DNA from: Gloeopeniophorella convolvens | Taxonomy: Eukaryota; Basidiomycota; Agaricomycetes; Russulales | Reading direction: 5' to 3' | NCBI GenBank assembly: GCA_022496205.1 | Contig: WTXD01000002.1 | Location: 434,001-498,000, forward strand | Length of the DNA stretch: 64,000 nt | Part shown: positions 13,765 to 25,272 of the stretch, piece after piece | Position numbering within the stretch: position 1 is the stretch's first letter | Layout of the letters: every line of letters starts with the position of its first letter | Notes under the pieces: model-generated | Database searches by the model: none | What the model saw: only the letters and a program-made list of their open reading frames with translations | Told to the model about the DNA's origin: nothing | Translations under genes and position numbers: made by a program

Positions 13765-16368
13765 TCAATACCCGCGCCGCAGCCGCTCGTTCTCCTCCCG
13801 CAGCTTGCGGTTCTCCTCGCGCAGCTCCCGCAGGTCGCCCACGTACTCCTGCATCCCCGCGCGCATCTCCTGGCGCCACGCGCGGCCCATGCGCACAAGA
13901 TCAAGGTGCAGCCCGACCATCTCCGCGCGGGTCTCCTGCCGGAAGTCGAGCATCGCGTCCGAGATGAGCGCGTGCAGCAGCCCCGTCACGCCTTTTACTC
14001 CCGGCGAGCCCTCCGTCATGCTGTGCCGCAGCGGCGACGCTGCCCACGCCGGCGCCTTGCGCGGCGTGATCTGCATCGACAGCGTGCGCGGCCGCGGCGC
14101 GCCCTTGGCGTTGCGCTGCGTGCTAAGCTCCGCGATCCGGCTGCGCTCGAGCTTCTCGATGTCCTCTGCATAGTCAGCGTTGTTCTCGTCGTCGCTGCTC
14201 CCTGCGTCTGGGGGAAACTCCGGCGCTGGGACCTTCTCTGGGGCTTTGCCTGCAATCCAGCGTTCTACCTCGGGCGTTGCAAGCCCGAGCATCGACAGGC
14301 CCTTTTTCAGTGGTCTGTCTTGCTTGATTGGGAATGGTGGCGCCGTGTCGCGCAATGGGGAGGGAGGCGTTAGCAGTTCGGGAGATGGTGTGCGCGTGCT
14401 GCTGTCGAGAACTTGTGGTATGCTTGGCACAGGCGGCGGCGGCGGAGAGCGCGTCCGTGTTGTAGATGTACGAGAGACGCCCGAGGTGGCGCGCTGGCGC
14501 GCACCGACTCGTGCTGTGCCGTTGGCTGTGACTGTCAATCGCGAGGTCGCAGATGCTGGGCGACGCGAAGCTGCCGATGCTGTAGGTGGTGAAATAGGAA
14601 CGCGCGGCGATGTAGAGGGAGCAGGGGAGGCGGCTGGCTTGGCCCGTGCGCGCGGGGGCGGAGCTGCGGGACTCGTGCTTGACGGGCTCTTCGGCGCAGA
14701 GAGTGTCCGTGTACGTGGGCTGACGCGCGGAGTGGTGAGTCCGACGGGCTTCACCTCTGGGACATCTGCGTTACGAGTGGATGAAGATACTGTACGCGTG
14801 CGTGCTTTGGCCACGGGTGCAGATAACGCTGCAGACGACGGTTGGGCTGCTGGCTTTGTCCGGACCGACGGGCGGGGTGCTGGTTTGCTGGCTGGGGATG
14901 TGAAGTTGGGAGGTGGCAGTGGAGGGGTAGTGCTCCTTCCGGTCACGCGAACCTTGATCCCTGCGGCGGGTGTCGAGTCCGCTGCTACAAGGTAACGCTT
15001 GAGTGATGGTAATATACAAGACTTGTCGACGCTTACCAGGAGTGTCATCCGCCGCGGCGTTCGTGAAGATACTCCGCACAGATGACACAATCTTCCGGTT
15101 CCCAAGGGCGGTTGTCGAGCTGACGCGCTTTCGTACGAGTGGAGTGTCACTCTTTAGCGGAGGCTTCCCATCATCGACAGTGCCCTCGGACGTCGATTTC
15201 TTGAGTGCTGAGGGAGCTGAGCCCTTGCCTGTAGAGGACCGGCGCGGACTGTGAATGTCGTGTTGGCTCAGTGGCTTGTTGCTGACAGAGCCGGTGGTCT
15301 TGGAGGCGGCGTCTACAGAGTGTTTGCTTTTTTTCTGTCGAGACAAGGCACTCAGGGAGGCATCCTCCCGATAGAAACGAAGGACGCACGGTTATCGCAA
15401 GGCCCTCGACTCTGCAGCCCTCCTCCCCAACGGCAACCGTCTTGGGCTCATCCATGGATCGAAGCGTCTGCACCAACAACCTCCCGTCTTCCGTGCCGAT
15501 GTACAATGACGCGCCATCAGCAGAGAATACGAGCGACGTCACGCCGACCTTGAAATGGAAGGAGCGGATGCGGCTGGGGCAGCCGTGAGCACGCTTCGCG
15601 GGGGCGCAATCAGATCGCAGCGCACCCTAATTCCTTATCAAGGTCGACGAGCGCGACGTATCCGCTGCTGCACGCCACCGCGAGCAGCGTCTTGCTGTAC
15701 GGGCTGCACGCCACCGCCACGACATCGCCCTCCGCGCCGTCCCCGATCGGCGCGACCTTGGACGGCCCCGACGGGCGCGTGATGTCGTACACGACGAGGG
15801 CGGGCCCGACGCCGAGGAACAGCCGCACGCGCGAGTGCGCGTGGAACGTGCACACCGCGACGGGCCCGGGGAGGCCGCGCAGCGGCGTCTGCACGCCGAG
15901 CGCGAGGTTGTGCACGACGGCCGCGCCCGCGGACGCCGCGGCGAGGAGCGTGCTGTCGTGCGAGAGCGAGAGCGCGTGCACGGGGTGCACCGCGTCCGGG
16001 TGCGGGGGCAGCGTCTGTGCGATCTTGGCGCACGAGGATGGCAAGGACGAGTGCTCGACGATGTGCACCGCGCTGCCCATCGATACTATGAGCGAGCCCT
16101 TGTCCTTGACTGCGAGGCTGTCGATTGCGTCTACGGGAGCGGGGCTGTCGGCGGGGGGCCATACGGACTTGACGAGTGTGCCCGAGGCATCGTAGCGCGT
16201 GATTGAATCTGAGGTGGCGAGGTACAGAGAGGCGTTGTCCGGCGACCAGACGCCTGCGACGTAGGGAGAGGGAGGTGCCTCGCACGACGGAGGCAGAGCG
16301 GAGGGTCCCCGTCTGAGCGCGGATGGCTCAGCGACGGTAATGTGGCCGGTTGTTAGTATTGCGAGCAT
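13765..16368 (-). CDS. NEDD1: NEDD1-like WD40 gamma-tubulin recruiting protein
   Basis: NEDD1/GCP-WD brings gamma-tubulin ring complexes to spindle poles. The N-terminal half (16368 down to about 15400) is a WD40 propeller with repeats such as VWSPDNASLYLATSDSI, ALSLSHDSTLLAAASAG, VAVACSPYSKTLLAVACSSG and LVFSADGASLYIGTEDGRL. A long Ser/Pro/Thr-rich linker follows. The last 90 residues form a helical coiled coil, with GLLHALISDAMLDFRQETR then LREENRKLREENERLRRGY at the very end. This matches the gamma-tubulin-binding tail of animal and plant NEDD1 in position and pattern. Introns near 15600, 15380 and 15030 join the parts. The start MLAILTTGH directly begins the first WD strand. Confidence 0.82.
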
Positions 16369-16703
16369 GCCAATGCCTCTTGGGTTAGTATAGTGAGCTC
16401 AAACAGCTCAGAGCAGCGCCAACGAAGTCGCTGGTCGTCGGGAAAGAGATGGTGTCGACTGGCGACGGCCAAGTTGGAGTTGAATACAACGCGTCTCGGC
16501 CGCACGCGTCGAACACGTGATATGTGATGCATTAATTTAAGCCGCTTCATCAACTGACAGGACCGACGGTCCCTGGTCCCTGCCGCTCGACGTCCAGCAC
16601 GTAAGAAATCATTAACCGTGACATATCACAGAGCACAACGTAGAGTAGTACAGGCGGGGTGTCAGAGCACAGACAGAGGAGAAACCAGTTGGGTAGCAAA
16701 CGC
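16369..16703. other. intergenic, SNW1 3' end to NEDD1 promoter
   Basis: About 335 bp between two co-directional minus-strand genes. It should hold the SNW1 3' UTR and the NEDD1 promoter. No other feature is evident. Confidence 0.5.
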
Positions 16704-18716
16704 TCATTCCCGATCGGTAGCCTTGTCCAGCTGGTGTCGCTTTCGTGACGACCCTCTAGTAAATGATGCGGTGGGTCAATATAGATGGCCAGCAAAGGTG
16801 AGCAGGAGATATACGCACGCTTCAGTATCCAGTCCACGTTTCCGTCCGCTCTTTGCCTCATCCAAGAACTTGTCCACGCCGAACACATCCGACGTGTCCT
16901 TCTCGAATTGTACAGGGCCCTCACGAACCTCTTGGTCTCGTGCACCCTCAAAGCCAACCTGTGCTTGGCCGAGCCCAAACCGATCGTTGTCCAGAGCGCG
17001 CCCGATGCCCTCCTCAGTGCCGCCACCAAAGCTCTCCTCGTTCCCTTCTGCGATGTTGCCGCGCGCCTTGTAGATCGCCGAGGCCGCCGACGAGCCGTGG
17101 AACAAGGGTTTGTCGTACAGACCATACGACTCATCGTCGCCAAACGTGCCTGATAACGACTCTTGGTTGAACAGTCGCGAGTCGAGCATAGACTCCTTGG
17201 ACATTGTTGGCTTGGCAAGTCCAAGGGCAATCTTCTCCGAGATGTCGCGATTCTGCTGGCGCGCGAGCATCTTCGCGCGCTGCTCGGTACCCATGTTGTT
17301 CATGCGCATCTCGCGCTCGCGTTCGCGCCGCTTCTCCGTGCGCATCTCGTCGCGCACTTTTGCAGCATCTTCTTCATCAGATTCCTCACCCCCGCTTCCT
17401 GAGCCACTGCCCGAGTCGCTCCCGTATGCGGCAAGGGAGGACTTCATGGCAGCTTGTGTCTCGGCAGCAGGGCGGGAAGGGGCGATGCCAGCGCGCTCCT
17501 CGCGAGCGCGCTGCGCCAGCAAGCGCAAGTTCTCCTCCTTTGCAGCTTTCTCTTTCTGCGCGAGCTTCTGCTGCATCAAGGCGCGCTGGCGAACTTCCTC
17601 ACGGGAGTGTCTGTCCGCGATATACAGTGCCTCTGAGAATTTGGCGAAGTTATCGTTGATGTGAACCTAGAACAGTTAAACGTGTGCCGGAGCGGGACTT
17701 GGGGTGAAGAACTTACATCTTGGAGTCCGCGTCCATCGGATGCCAACCGCTTGTCCAATGGAATGGTGAAACCCTTGTTGTTCTTCCAGTTGGAGATGGA
17801 TGGAGGAATCATCCACTCTTTCTGCTCCTGTGCGGTAGCCTTCCTTGGCGGACTCCGGAGCACCGGCGGCGGCGGGCTAGGCGGACCTCGTGGGATCTTC
17901 TTATGCTTGAAGCGAGGTGGTTCGAGTGGATCTTCTACAACTTCAGTCATTTTGATGATGCGTTGTTGAAGCGCGCCGGCAGCCTGCTGGCCCGGCGTAT
18001 ACCGGATGAATGACGTCTTTCCCTGGCTGTCGGGCACATTTTTGGGCTGAGCAGCTTTGATCTTGCCGTTGGTGATCTTTTCGAGGGCGGCTCGGGTCTT
18101 GTCAGCAGTCGCCTGCACCTCTTCGTCCGAGGGTCGCTCCATATTCCGTCCCTCGTCGTCGACGTCTTTCCGGTGGGCTAATGGAACGAGGTCCTTGAAT
18201 TGAGATTGCACGAGCTTGCCGAACCGTTGGCCCTGTTGGGCGATGGCATCGTAGCGCACGTTGCCTTCGCTGTCTACTTGCAGGGCAAGCGTATTACCGG
18301 AAGAGGCCTGCGCCGGTTTTATGAGCATTACAGCGGACGTTAAGGACCGGCTTGACTGCGTACCTTCTTCCGACCCATCTCCAAGGGATACTGAGCAACA
18401 TGACACTCGGGGTATGCACCACCGTCGCCTTGATGTGGTGAGGTCAGAGGTACTCAAGAGTAAGTGACGATACGCGCACCATAGTCGTCCTGTGATGTCG
18501 GCTTCCACCCCTGCCTCTGGCTGTAAGGTGGTACTGGGGTGCGAGTGATGAGGGCCTGCGAAGGAGTGGAGGTGGACGGAGTGGGTTGGCTGAAGATTTC
18601 CTCCTCATCTGCGACGGCAGGCGCGTGAACAGGGGCAGGAAGAGCCCTGTATTTACATGAGTGTGAGCGACTGGAAGTAAAATGGGAACTCACGCGGCGA
18701 GTGCGTTGGCCAGCAT
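16704..18716 (-). CDS. PRP45: SNW domain splicing factor (SNW1/SKIP/Prp45)
   Basis: Core protein of the activated spliceosome that contacts snRNAs and Prp19-complex proteins, also a transcription coregulator in animals. The central SNW signature is clear: SFIRYTPGQQ, PPRFKHKKIPRGPPSPPPPV, then IPPSISNWKNNKGFTIPLDK and RLASDGRGLQD. After an intron comes VHINDNFAKFSEALYIADR, followed by a long charged helix (AREERAG, DEMRTEKRREREREMRMNN) and GVDKFLDEAKSGRKRGLDTEA. A 63-nt intron then leads to a short last exon ending KATDRE at 16704. The first exon is 26 nt (MLANALAA). The region upstream is shared divergently with FAN1. Confidence 0.93.
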
Positions 18717-19142
18717 CTTGTGTTGAAGACCGAGTGAGCGTAAACAACATCGCAGTGGCCGTCACAAGGAGCTTGATGACCAAGCTGCTGACTAATATGT
18801 TTGCCCGCTATTTGCCGCGCGTGTGGATGTCCGAGTCGCCGCGCAGATCTTGCTCAGAGCCTCGAGCTGCTCGGCGATCCGCTAGCAAGAGTCCCAGATA
18901 CTACGTGCTACCAACGCGATAATCATTGTCTCTGCCCCAACTTGCGTGCATGTCCCCTCTCCTGGCAACGCCTCTAAATCAGTCTCATTTCTCAAGACGT
19001 GTTGATCGCGTCTAAGTGACACGGACACGTGCTTATGCCGTTTCGGACGCGCCGGTCTGGCTCGTCGTTGACCCAACGTTCGCACCGTGTTATTTGCCTG
19101 TCCCCAGCCGTCGCATACAACTCGCAGTACCTTCTTTTTTGC
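18717..19142. promoter_or_regulatory. divergent promoter region SNW1 / FAN1
   Basis: About 425 bp separate the SNW1 and FAN1 start codons. Open frames here on both strands have no recognisable content. No clear TATA box. Confidence 0.4.
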
Positions 19143-22100
19143 ATGTCTTTGGGATCGCCCAGCGCGAGGTCCATCCAAGCCTCCATATTTGGCCCGGAGG
19201 AACACACAGAATCACCCGGACGCGCTGGCCCCTCTCGACGCGTCGAGGATGGAGACGAGGATGGTGACGTGGAAGGGGAAGAGAAGCGCCAGTCTATGTA
19301 TGTTGAAATTGTTGAAGGTGCGTGGCACGCCATCCCGCCTATGTCCTGCAGTTAAATAGCCTACAAACGCAGAGATGCTGCTCGCTATTGTCAAACACGA
19401 AAACCATCTCCTTGACCCTTCTGAAGTCGATTTGATTGACCGAATGAACCGCCTTCCTTGTGTGTATTCAGTTCAAAACCATCTCTCATCACGCTCATAT
19501 CGTCGTCTCGATGCGTCCAGACCCAGTCAAGTACCTTCTTATCCGCCTTTGTCTGCGCAAGACTGGCAAGTGGCACCGCCTCAGCTCTCTGAAGTACCGG
19601 CGTGAGTTGGGCGAAGATATTCCCAAAGCCCTCAAGTTACTTTGCATGTCACGAGAGTCAGCACCCGCGGAAGAGAGCATTGTCAAAATTGAGGAGCGGG
19701 AAGTCGTCGACCTTACACATGTCGACGATGGCACCTCCGCACCTGCGCCCGCGTCTGCGCCTTCGCATGCACCTCTGTCCCAGCATGTCAATGCAGAAGC
19801 TGGTCCCTCCTCTGTTAAGACAGAAGACACGCCGGATGATGGATCTGGAGACCTCTCGTTCTTTGCGCAAGATCACACCTATGCCGAGCTTCCTGAGCTT
19901 CTTGAATGTTTGAGCTTGGAAGAGCTTAGGCAACTTGCGAAAGATATGAAATTTAAGAAGGCCAGCTGGAATGTAAGAGCCACCGCAGTCTTCGTCTCCC
20001 CCCATGTTAACGCCACCGGCGTGTTGCAGCGTGTGGCAATCGAGGCGGCCCTGCTCAAGCAAGCATCTTCACAGACAATATTGCCATTCTCTCCTATTTT
20101 TACAAGCAGGAGCGCGGGGAAACAATCAGTGATGCGAGCGCCTCAATCTCCTGTCAAGAGGCCGCAGAGCGCCCGCCTTCGACAAATGGTGATGAAGATT
20201 CTCGGTGCGCACCTTGTTCTGAGTCCCTCCGCCCTGATACGAAAGATGTTATAGGGTCGTGTGTCCGCGTCAACGAATCCGTCGTCATTCTCTTTCGCAG
20301 GCTCAACCTCATCTACTTTCGCTGGTGCGTCCATCCTCCCCCATGACCTATACCCAATAACGCGCAATCTTCAGTACCCAATACACGCCGACTATCCTCA
20401 CACCTTCGATCCTCTCTCGCGCCCACAAGCGCAATTTTCATCCATATGTTTGCACACGCACCTCTGAGATCTGGCCGACGCGCGCTGCGCTTCTCGCATA
20501 CGAACGCGCTCTCGAACTCGAAGCACAGGTGGACTCCCTCAACGACAGCACACTTTCCTCGGTCCGGGCGCGTTCTCGCTCGCGCTCACGCTCGACGACG
20601 GCCCATGTGGCCGCCCTGCGAGGGTCACCCGTAAAGGGCGGGACCAACGCAGACGCGGACGACGTTGAGGAAGGTGGGGAAAGGCAGAGTCAGCGTGTCC
20701 ATGATGCGCGGGCCATATTGGTCATTTTTGAGACGGTGTACGAAGAATGGAAGGGGCTTACTGAAAAAGGCGGGGAGCCAAGGCCCCGCGGGCTGGAGCG
20801 GTTCGACCGAGGTCAGCTCCTCCGTATGATTCGTTTGACTGCTCTGACACCTATCGTGGCAGGGCATGTTCTCACACGCTTAGTGCAAAAAGGCGCCGAC
20901 GCCTTTGGGACATTGAAGGAGTACGACCGCGAGCTCGACGTGCTGGAGGCGCTGCTGAAGCAGCGTCGCTGGAGGCGCGGACGGCGCGGGAAGTGGTACG
21001 ACCGCCGCGCTCTTGTGTTGACGAGATACGGCGACAAGAGTATCGAAACCCTGCGGCACGCTATGCTAGGTTTGATCGAGGCTCTGAATGACAAGGATAC
21101 GCATCTCGGTGGGTCTGCACGTTCGACTATAAGCTCGCGGGCTGCTCACATGGCATTTGAAGTCTACCGCTCGAGCCTGTCACGTAGACTTACGGCATTG
21201 GAGAAGAAGCTCGGTGTCGGGCCTGACGAACGACATCAGGAGGATCCGCTTGTCGTTGCCGAGGATATCTTTATCACTGGTGTCCGCCTGCGTCTACCCC
21301 AACCAGTGCCAGGCACGAGCAAGGTGGACAGGAACGTGGACAGGAAGCCACCACTGGACTCGCCATCGAAGCAAAGCACACTACCTTTCACCGTGATCAA
21401 ATCAACCCTCAAGAGCGAGCAGAAACCCATCCTCCTCACTGACGTCCCGGAGGTACGTATGTTCACAACGCATAGTAGCCGCAGTATGAACATGGCGTCA
21501 ACAGACCCCAGTCATGCAAAAGGGCAAATCGACGTGGCAGGGCAAAGGCGACGAAGTCGTGAACGTCGAGACCTTCGCGCTGCAAGACTACGAGCGCTCC
21601 GGCTACAAAGGCTACCACTGTGAAGGCCGCATCGTCACGACCCTCTTTGGCCTGCTCTTCTGGGACATTATCTTTGCTCCCATCCCAGGGGCATTTGAGA
21701 CGCCTTACCAAATGGCCCCGCTTGACCTCTTCGAGGACACATTCTTCTATGCGCGAGAGGACCTGATTGAAGCTCGGTTGGATGAGATCAGCGATGGCAA
21801 AGCACGTGAGCTCATCGAGCGCGTGGATGGCGAGCACCGGGAGCGCGGGACATGGTGCGTAGGTGTGCGATGGGATTTCCCCAAAGAGGACCTGCTCGAG
21901 ATCGCTGAGGTACGTTCTATCTCTGGGCTCTAGACGCTTGTGGAGACATGACAAACTTCGCGCAGTGTTTCAAGGGCGAGGCTCTAGCCTGCGTATGCCG
22001 CGTCCTCTGCGAGGACTACGCCCAACGCGGATCCGGGGTCCCAGACCTCTTTATGTGGAACCTTTCGGAAAAACACTGTAAATTCGTGGAGGTCAAGGGA

Positions 22101-22572
22101 CCGGGCGACAAGCTGCAGGAAAATCAGAAAGTCCGTCCTTTGCCCTTCATGTCATTGCTCGCGCGTCACCGCTGACAACGCCCGCTAGCTCTGGATCGAT
22201 GTTATGCAGCGCGCGGAGGTCAGCGTCGAGGTGTGCCACGTAGAGGAGTACGGCAAGCCGTCCAAAAGCAAGCAGCCCAAGGTCAAGAGGGAGAAGATGG
22301 CGAAGCCGCCGAGCGCCGCACGGAGCAGGCGTCAGCCTGCTGACTCTGAGTCGGAGACAGCGGTGTCAGAATGGGGCGGCGAGGACGCTGGCGAGGACGA
22401 ACTGAACGCGTCCCAGTACATCCAAGGGCTCGACATGGCTGCAACGCTGGTTGCCACGCCTCCCACGACGCAGACGAGGAAGCGCCCGGCGGAAGACACT
22501 TCGCCGGGTCCCGCAAATGAAGTCGGACAGGTGACGAAGCGCCCGCGCACGACTGGATCTGATCCCGAGTGA
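19143..22572 (+). CDS. FAN1: Fanconi-associated nuclease FAN1 (VRR-NUC)
   Basis: Structure-specific nuclease that resolves DNA interstrand crosslinks. N-terminal FAN1 blocks are EEMLLAIVKHENHLLDPSEV, then RMNRLPFKYLLIRLCLRKTG and KWHRLSSLKYRRELGED across an intron. A SAP-like stretch lies near 19910 (SLEELRQLAKDMKFKKASWN), followed by a TPR-like helical region (20500-21400). The C-terminal VRR-NUC domain has YKGYHCEGRIVTTLFGLLFW (the conserved upstream Glu), then GSGVPDLFMWN and KFVEVKGPGDKLQENQK. Together these form the PD...ExK nuclease centre. The tail after 22200 is basic and ends TKRPRTTGSDPE. No N-terminal ubiquitin-binding zinc finger is visible, which is usual for fungal members. The start is the ATG at 19143 (MSLGSPSARS). 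Confidence 0.93.
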
Positions 22573-23950
22573 GACAAGGTAAGACATCGGACTTTCGACG
22601 ACCGCGCGCAGTCGTCCAGTCAGGCCGCTCGTGCGTGTTCATGCCCCTAAGCCAACTATCGTGTGGACTGCGGAATTATGGGACCTGTGCCGGACATATG
22701 GTATAACTTATTCCTTAACTTACTACTGCTGTTCGCTCGGGTACTTACTTGCAAAAGCTATACGAGTGTGTGTAAGAATGTTACTTCATCACGCCCTTGT
22801 GCTCCCGGTCTCGGCGCACCGTGCCATGAATGCTGGGCATGATGACAATCCATGGGTCCGTGCCGCGACCTCATAGTCTCTGTCAGTAGCGCGAGGGCCG
22901 AGAACCTTGGCGGCATAGACAGCGTCGCAGCCTGACGTTCACATATGGGACTAGATACACATCGATATCGCGCGAGGGCCACGCACGCCCCTTCGCCGGA
23001 TGGCGCAAACCTCGCAAACCCGATGGCACACGGAGGTCACGAACCCACACGATTATCGTGGATGTCAGCATCATTGAGACACCGTATTCAAAGCACCAAC
23101 CGGCCAGATCGAGGCGCTCAATGCATCACGTACGATAGTGCAACACGCCGTCTGCGATATACTTAGCCCCTATCACAGCGATGGGGTGATGTCCACGCGT
23201 GGGCAAAATGCATCAATGTTGTGCTGGCAGTGCAGGCGTTCGCGCACCGCCCTCTCCTTGTTGAACCGAAATTTGAACTTGTGCATGACTGAAAATGTAT
23301 TGGCAAAGGGACATCGATGAAGCTGTCGGCGTCCGTGCGCAGCTGCCGCGTGGCCACACCATACTGCGGTGCTCCGGAGATGGCGCGGAATTTGCTGGAA
23401 TTTGCCAGTGCATCGCAGGGCCGTGCGGTCGCGCGGGCTGGGCAGCCAACCCTACGTTGATGATCACCCATGTGAGGGTCATTTGGATCGCTCGCGCGAC
23501 TTGCTTGAGATAAGCAGAAGCCGCGAAGGAGGGCAGACAATACGTCGCTGACGAAATTGCCAGCATCTTCGATGAGCTTCTGGACTTCGGAGACCCGCGT
23601 GATTCTACTGGCGCAACCGAGCAGAGGCTCGGCTGAGCTGGCATACTGCCATTGCTCGGAGCATGTCTCGGTCCCAGCGCTACGACGGTGTGTGTAACTA
23701 CACAAGCGAGCAGGGCAACGGGTGATAGATTGGCCTCGGGGAGCCCAGGGTGCGCAGCCTTCGGAGAGATGAACTATGGGTAAGCTGTTCAGGGCAAGCC
23801 CACCGGACGGGGAGCTGGACCCGAGTGTGGGCACAGCCTGACGCGGCCGGCGTAAGAGTGACGGAGACAAATTGGTGACCCGAAGCTGGCTCCGAAAGAC
23901 ATCGGCAGCTGACGCGCTGCTCACATGTTACAAGCCGCCGCCCAAGACCA
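22573..23950. other. 1.4-kb stretch without a supported gene
   Basis: The minus strand has an uninterrupted 253-codon frame (23163-23924) and overlapping frames of 143 and 70 codons, but none shows a domain I know. Composition is Ala/Ser/Arg-rich, as expected from antisense or non-coding GC-rich DNA. A decayed gene is possible. Confidence 0.35.
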
Positions 23951-24068
23951 CTTGCTTATAAGGGTCGAGGAGCGGGCACTCCATTCCCCAGGCATTCAGT
24001 CTCTTCTACGACTTCACTTCTAACCTACTCCTCCTAATCGCCAAACCATCTTCATCTGTAGCAACACC
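23951..24068 (+). promoter_or_regulatory. TATA-type core promoter with CT-rich leader
   Basis: A cttataag TATA-like box at about 23953 is followed by pyrimidine-rich DNA (cagtctcttctacgactt and cctactcctcctaat) up to the ATG at 24069. This is the usual core-promoter layout of strongly expressed basidiomycete genes. Confidence 0.5.
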
Positions 24069-24620
24069 ATGCAGTTCACGACCACCCTCACGAGCCTCTT
24101 CTTCGTCTTCGCGGTCGCTCTTATGTCCGTTGTTCAGGCAGTTCCTCTCCTCCAGAGGGACGTCTACGTTCCTCCCATCACGTATCCCCATGAAGGCACT
24201 GTCTGGAAGGTCGGAGACCACCACAACGTCACTTGGTACGCATCGTTCTTAGAAGGATCTGCCTCGGGGAGCTCATATATTCGTCGCGGTGTATAGGGAC
24301 AATACTAACCCGCCCAAGCAAATCACCAACCCCGTCGGCCGCATTCTTCTCAGGAAGGGTGATCTGACCACATCGAGTACGTCTCGATGCACTGTACCGC
24401 CTTCGGATGCGTAACTAACGCCACGCAGCTGTTCTCGCCTCGAACTTCAGCATCCTTCTTGGCCGCATCGAGGTGGAGGTCCCTGAGGTGACCCCCGGTG
24501 ACTACACCCTTGTTCGTGAGTAGCCGAGTCTCCTCTTGTTCAGCATTGCACCGTCTGACGCGCTGCACAGTTTTCGGTGACTCTGGCAACTTCAGCCCTG
24601 TATTCAAGATCACGAACTAA
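24069..24620 (+). CDS. secreted Knh1/Kre9-like domain protein
   Basis: Small secreted protein with a Kre9/Knh1-like beta-sandwich (the Ser-Thr-rich GPI-anchored membrane protein domain). This domain is linked to beta-1,6-glucan and cell-wall assembly in yeast. Four exons joined at TG/GGAC, TCGA/CT and GTTC/TT give about 127 residues. Residues 1-24 (MQFTTTLTSLFFVFAVALMS, then VVQA) form a clear signal peptide. The domain then runs YVPPITYPHEGTVWKVGDHH, NVTWD, PVGRILLRKG and PGDYTLVLFGDSGNFSPVF. The protein stops right after the domain: there is no Ser/Thr-rich stalk and no GPI signal, so it is probably a free secreted protein. One N-glycosylation site is NVT. The function is inferred from the fold only. 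Confidence 0.85.
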
Positions 24621-25272
24621 TATACTGTACACATAATCTAACGAACCACGAATGATCTAGGACAATTTACGGACAGCTACGGACACTTCATTCGAGATTT
24701 CTTCGCATTGCATTTCCAGACTACTTACTAGCATCTGGCTTATCACAATCGTAAACCACGGATTGGCAGACTTGGACCCTTTTGTGTTGGTACACCATGG
24801 TGAAATTCGCAATTGTACTTGAATGTTTCCTTTTGTTTGTCGTGTGAGTGTGTGTATGTAAGAGAAGCATGAGCTTGGGGCGCCTTCAAGGCTGACGGTT
24901 TGACAACTGCCACCACCAGTCACGAAAGAACACACGATTTGACGTCGATCTAGGCGGGCGTCTGCGGCTGCGAAATGAGAACGTCGGCTGCGAGGGCCTA
25001 CATAGAGCAGTTGCTATTTCTGGAGAAGGGCATTTAATTATATTCACGGTGCCCCTGGAGAAAGCGTCCGGTTACTGTCCGGTTGCAATCAACGGAGTGT
25101 GGTTGCGTGGCTGCCCCACGACCGTCGCAACTCGGCAGGCCCAGGCCCTTCGCTTGCTCTTTGTGCATGTCTCACAACCAGTCCTGCGCTCTTAGGACTT
25201 AGAACACGAAAAGCTGCGCTTCTGTTCCCTCCTCCTCAATCCTCTGGCCTTCGGCCTTCTCTCCTTTTCTTT
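24621..25272. other. intergenic region
   Basis: About 650 bp between two plus-strand genes. The frame of the next gene is open upstream to 25099 but lacks a better start. I see nothing else. Confidence 0.4.

Noticed and set aside
14180..14995. 271-codon Gly/Ala-rich plus-strand frame
   Set aside because: Antisense shadow of the NEDD1 Ser/Pro-rich linker.
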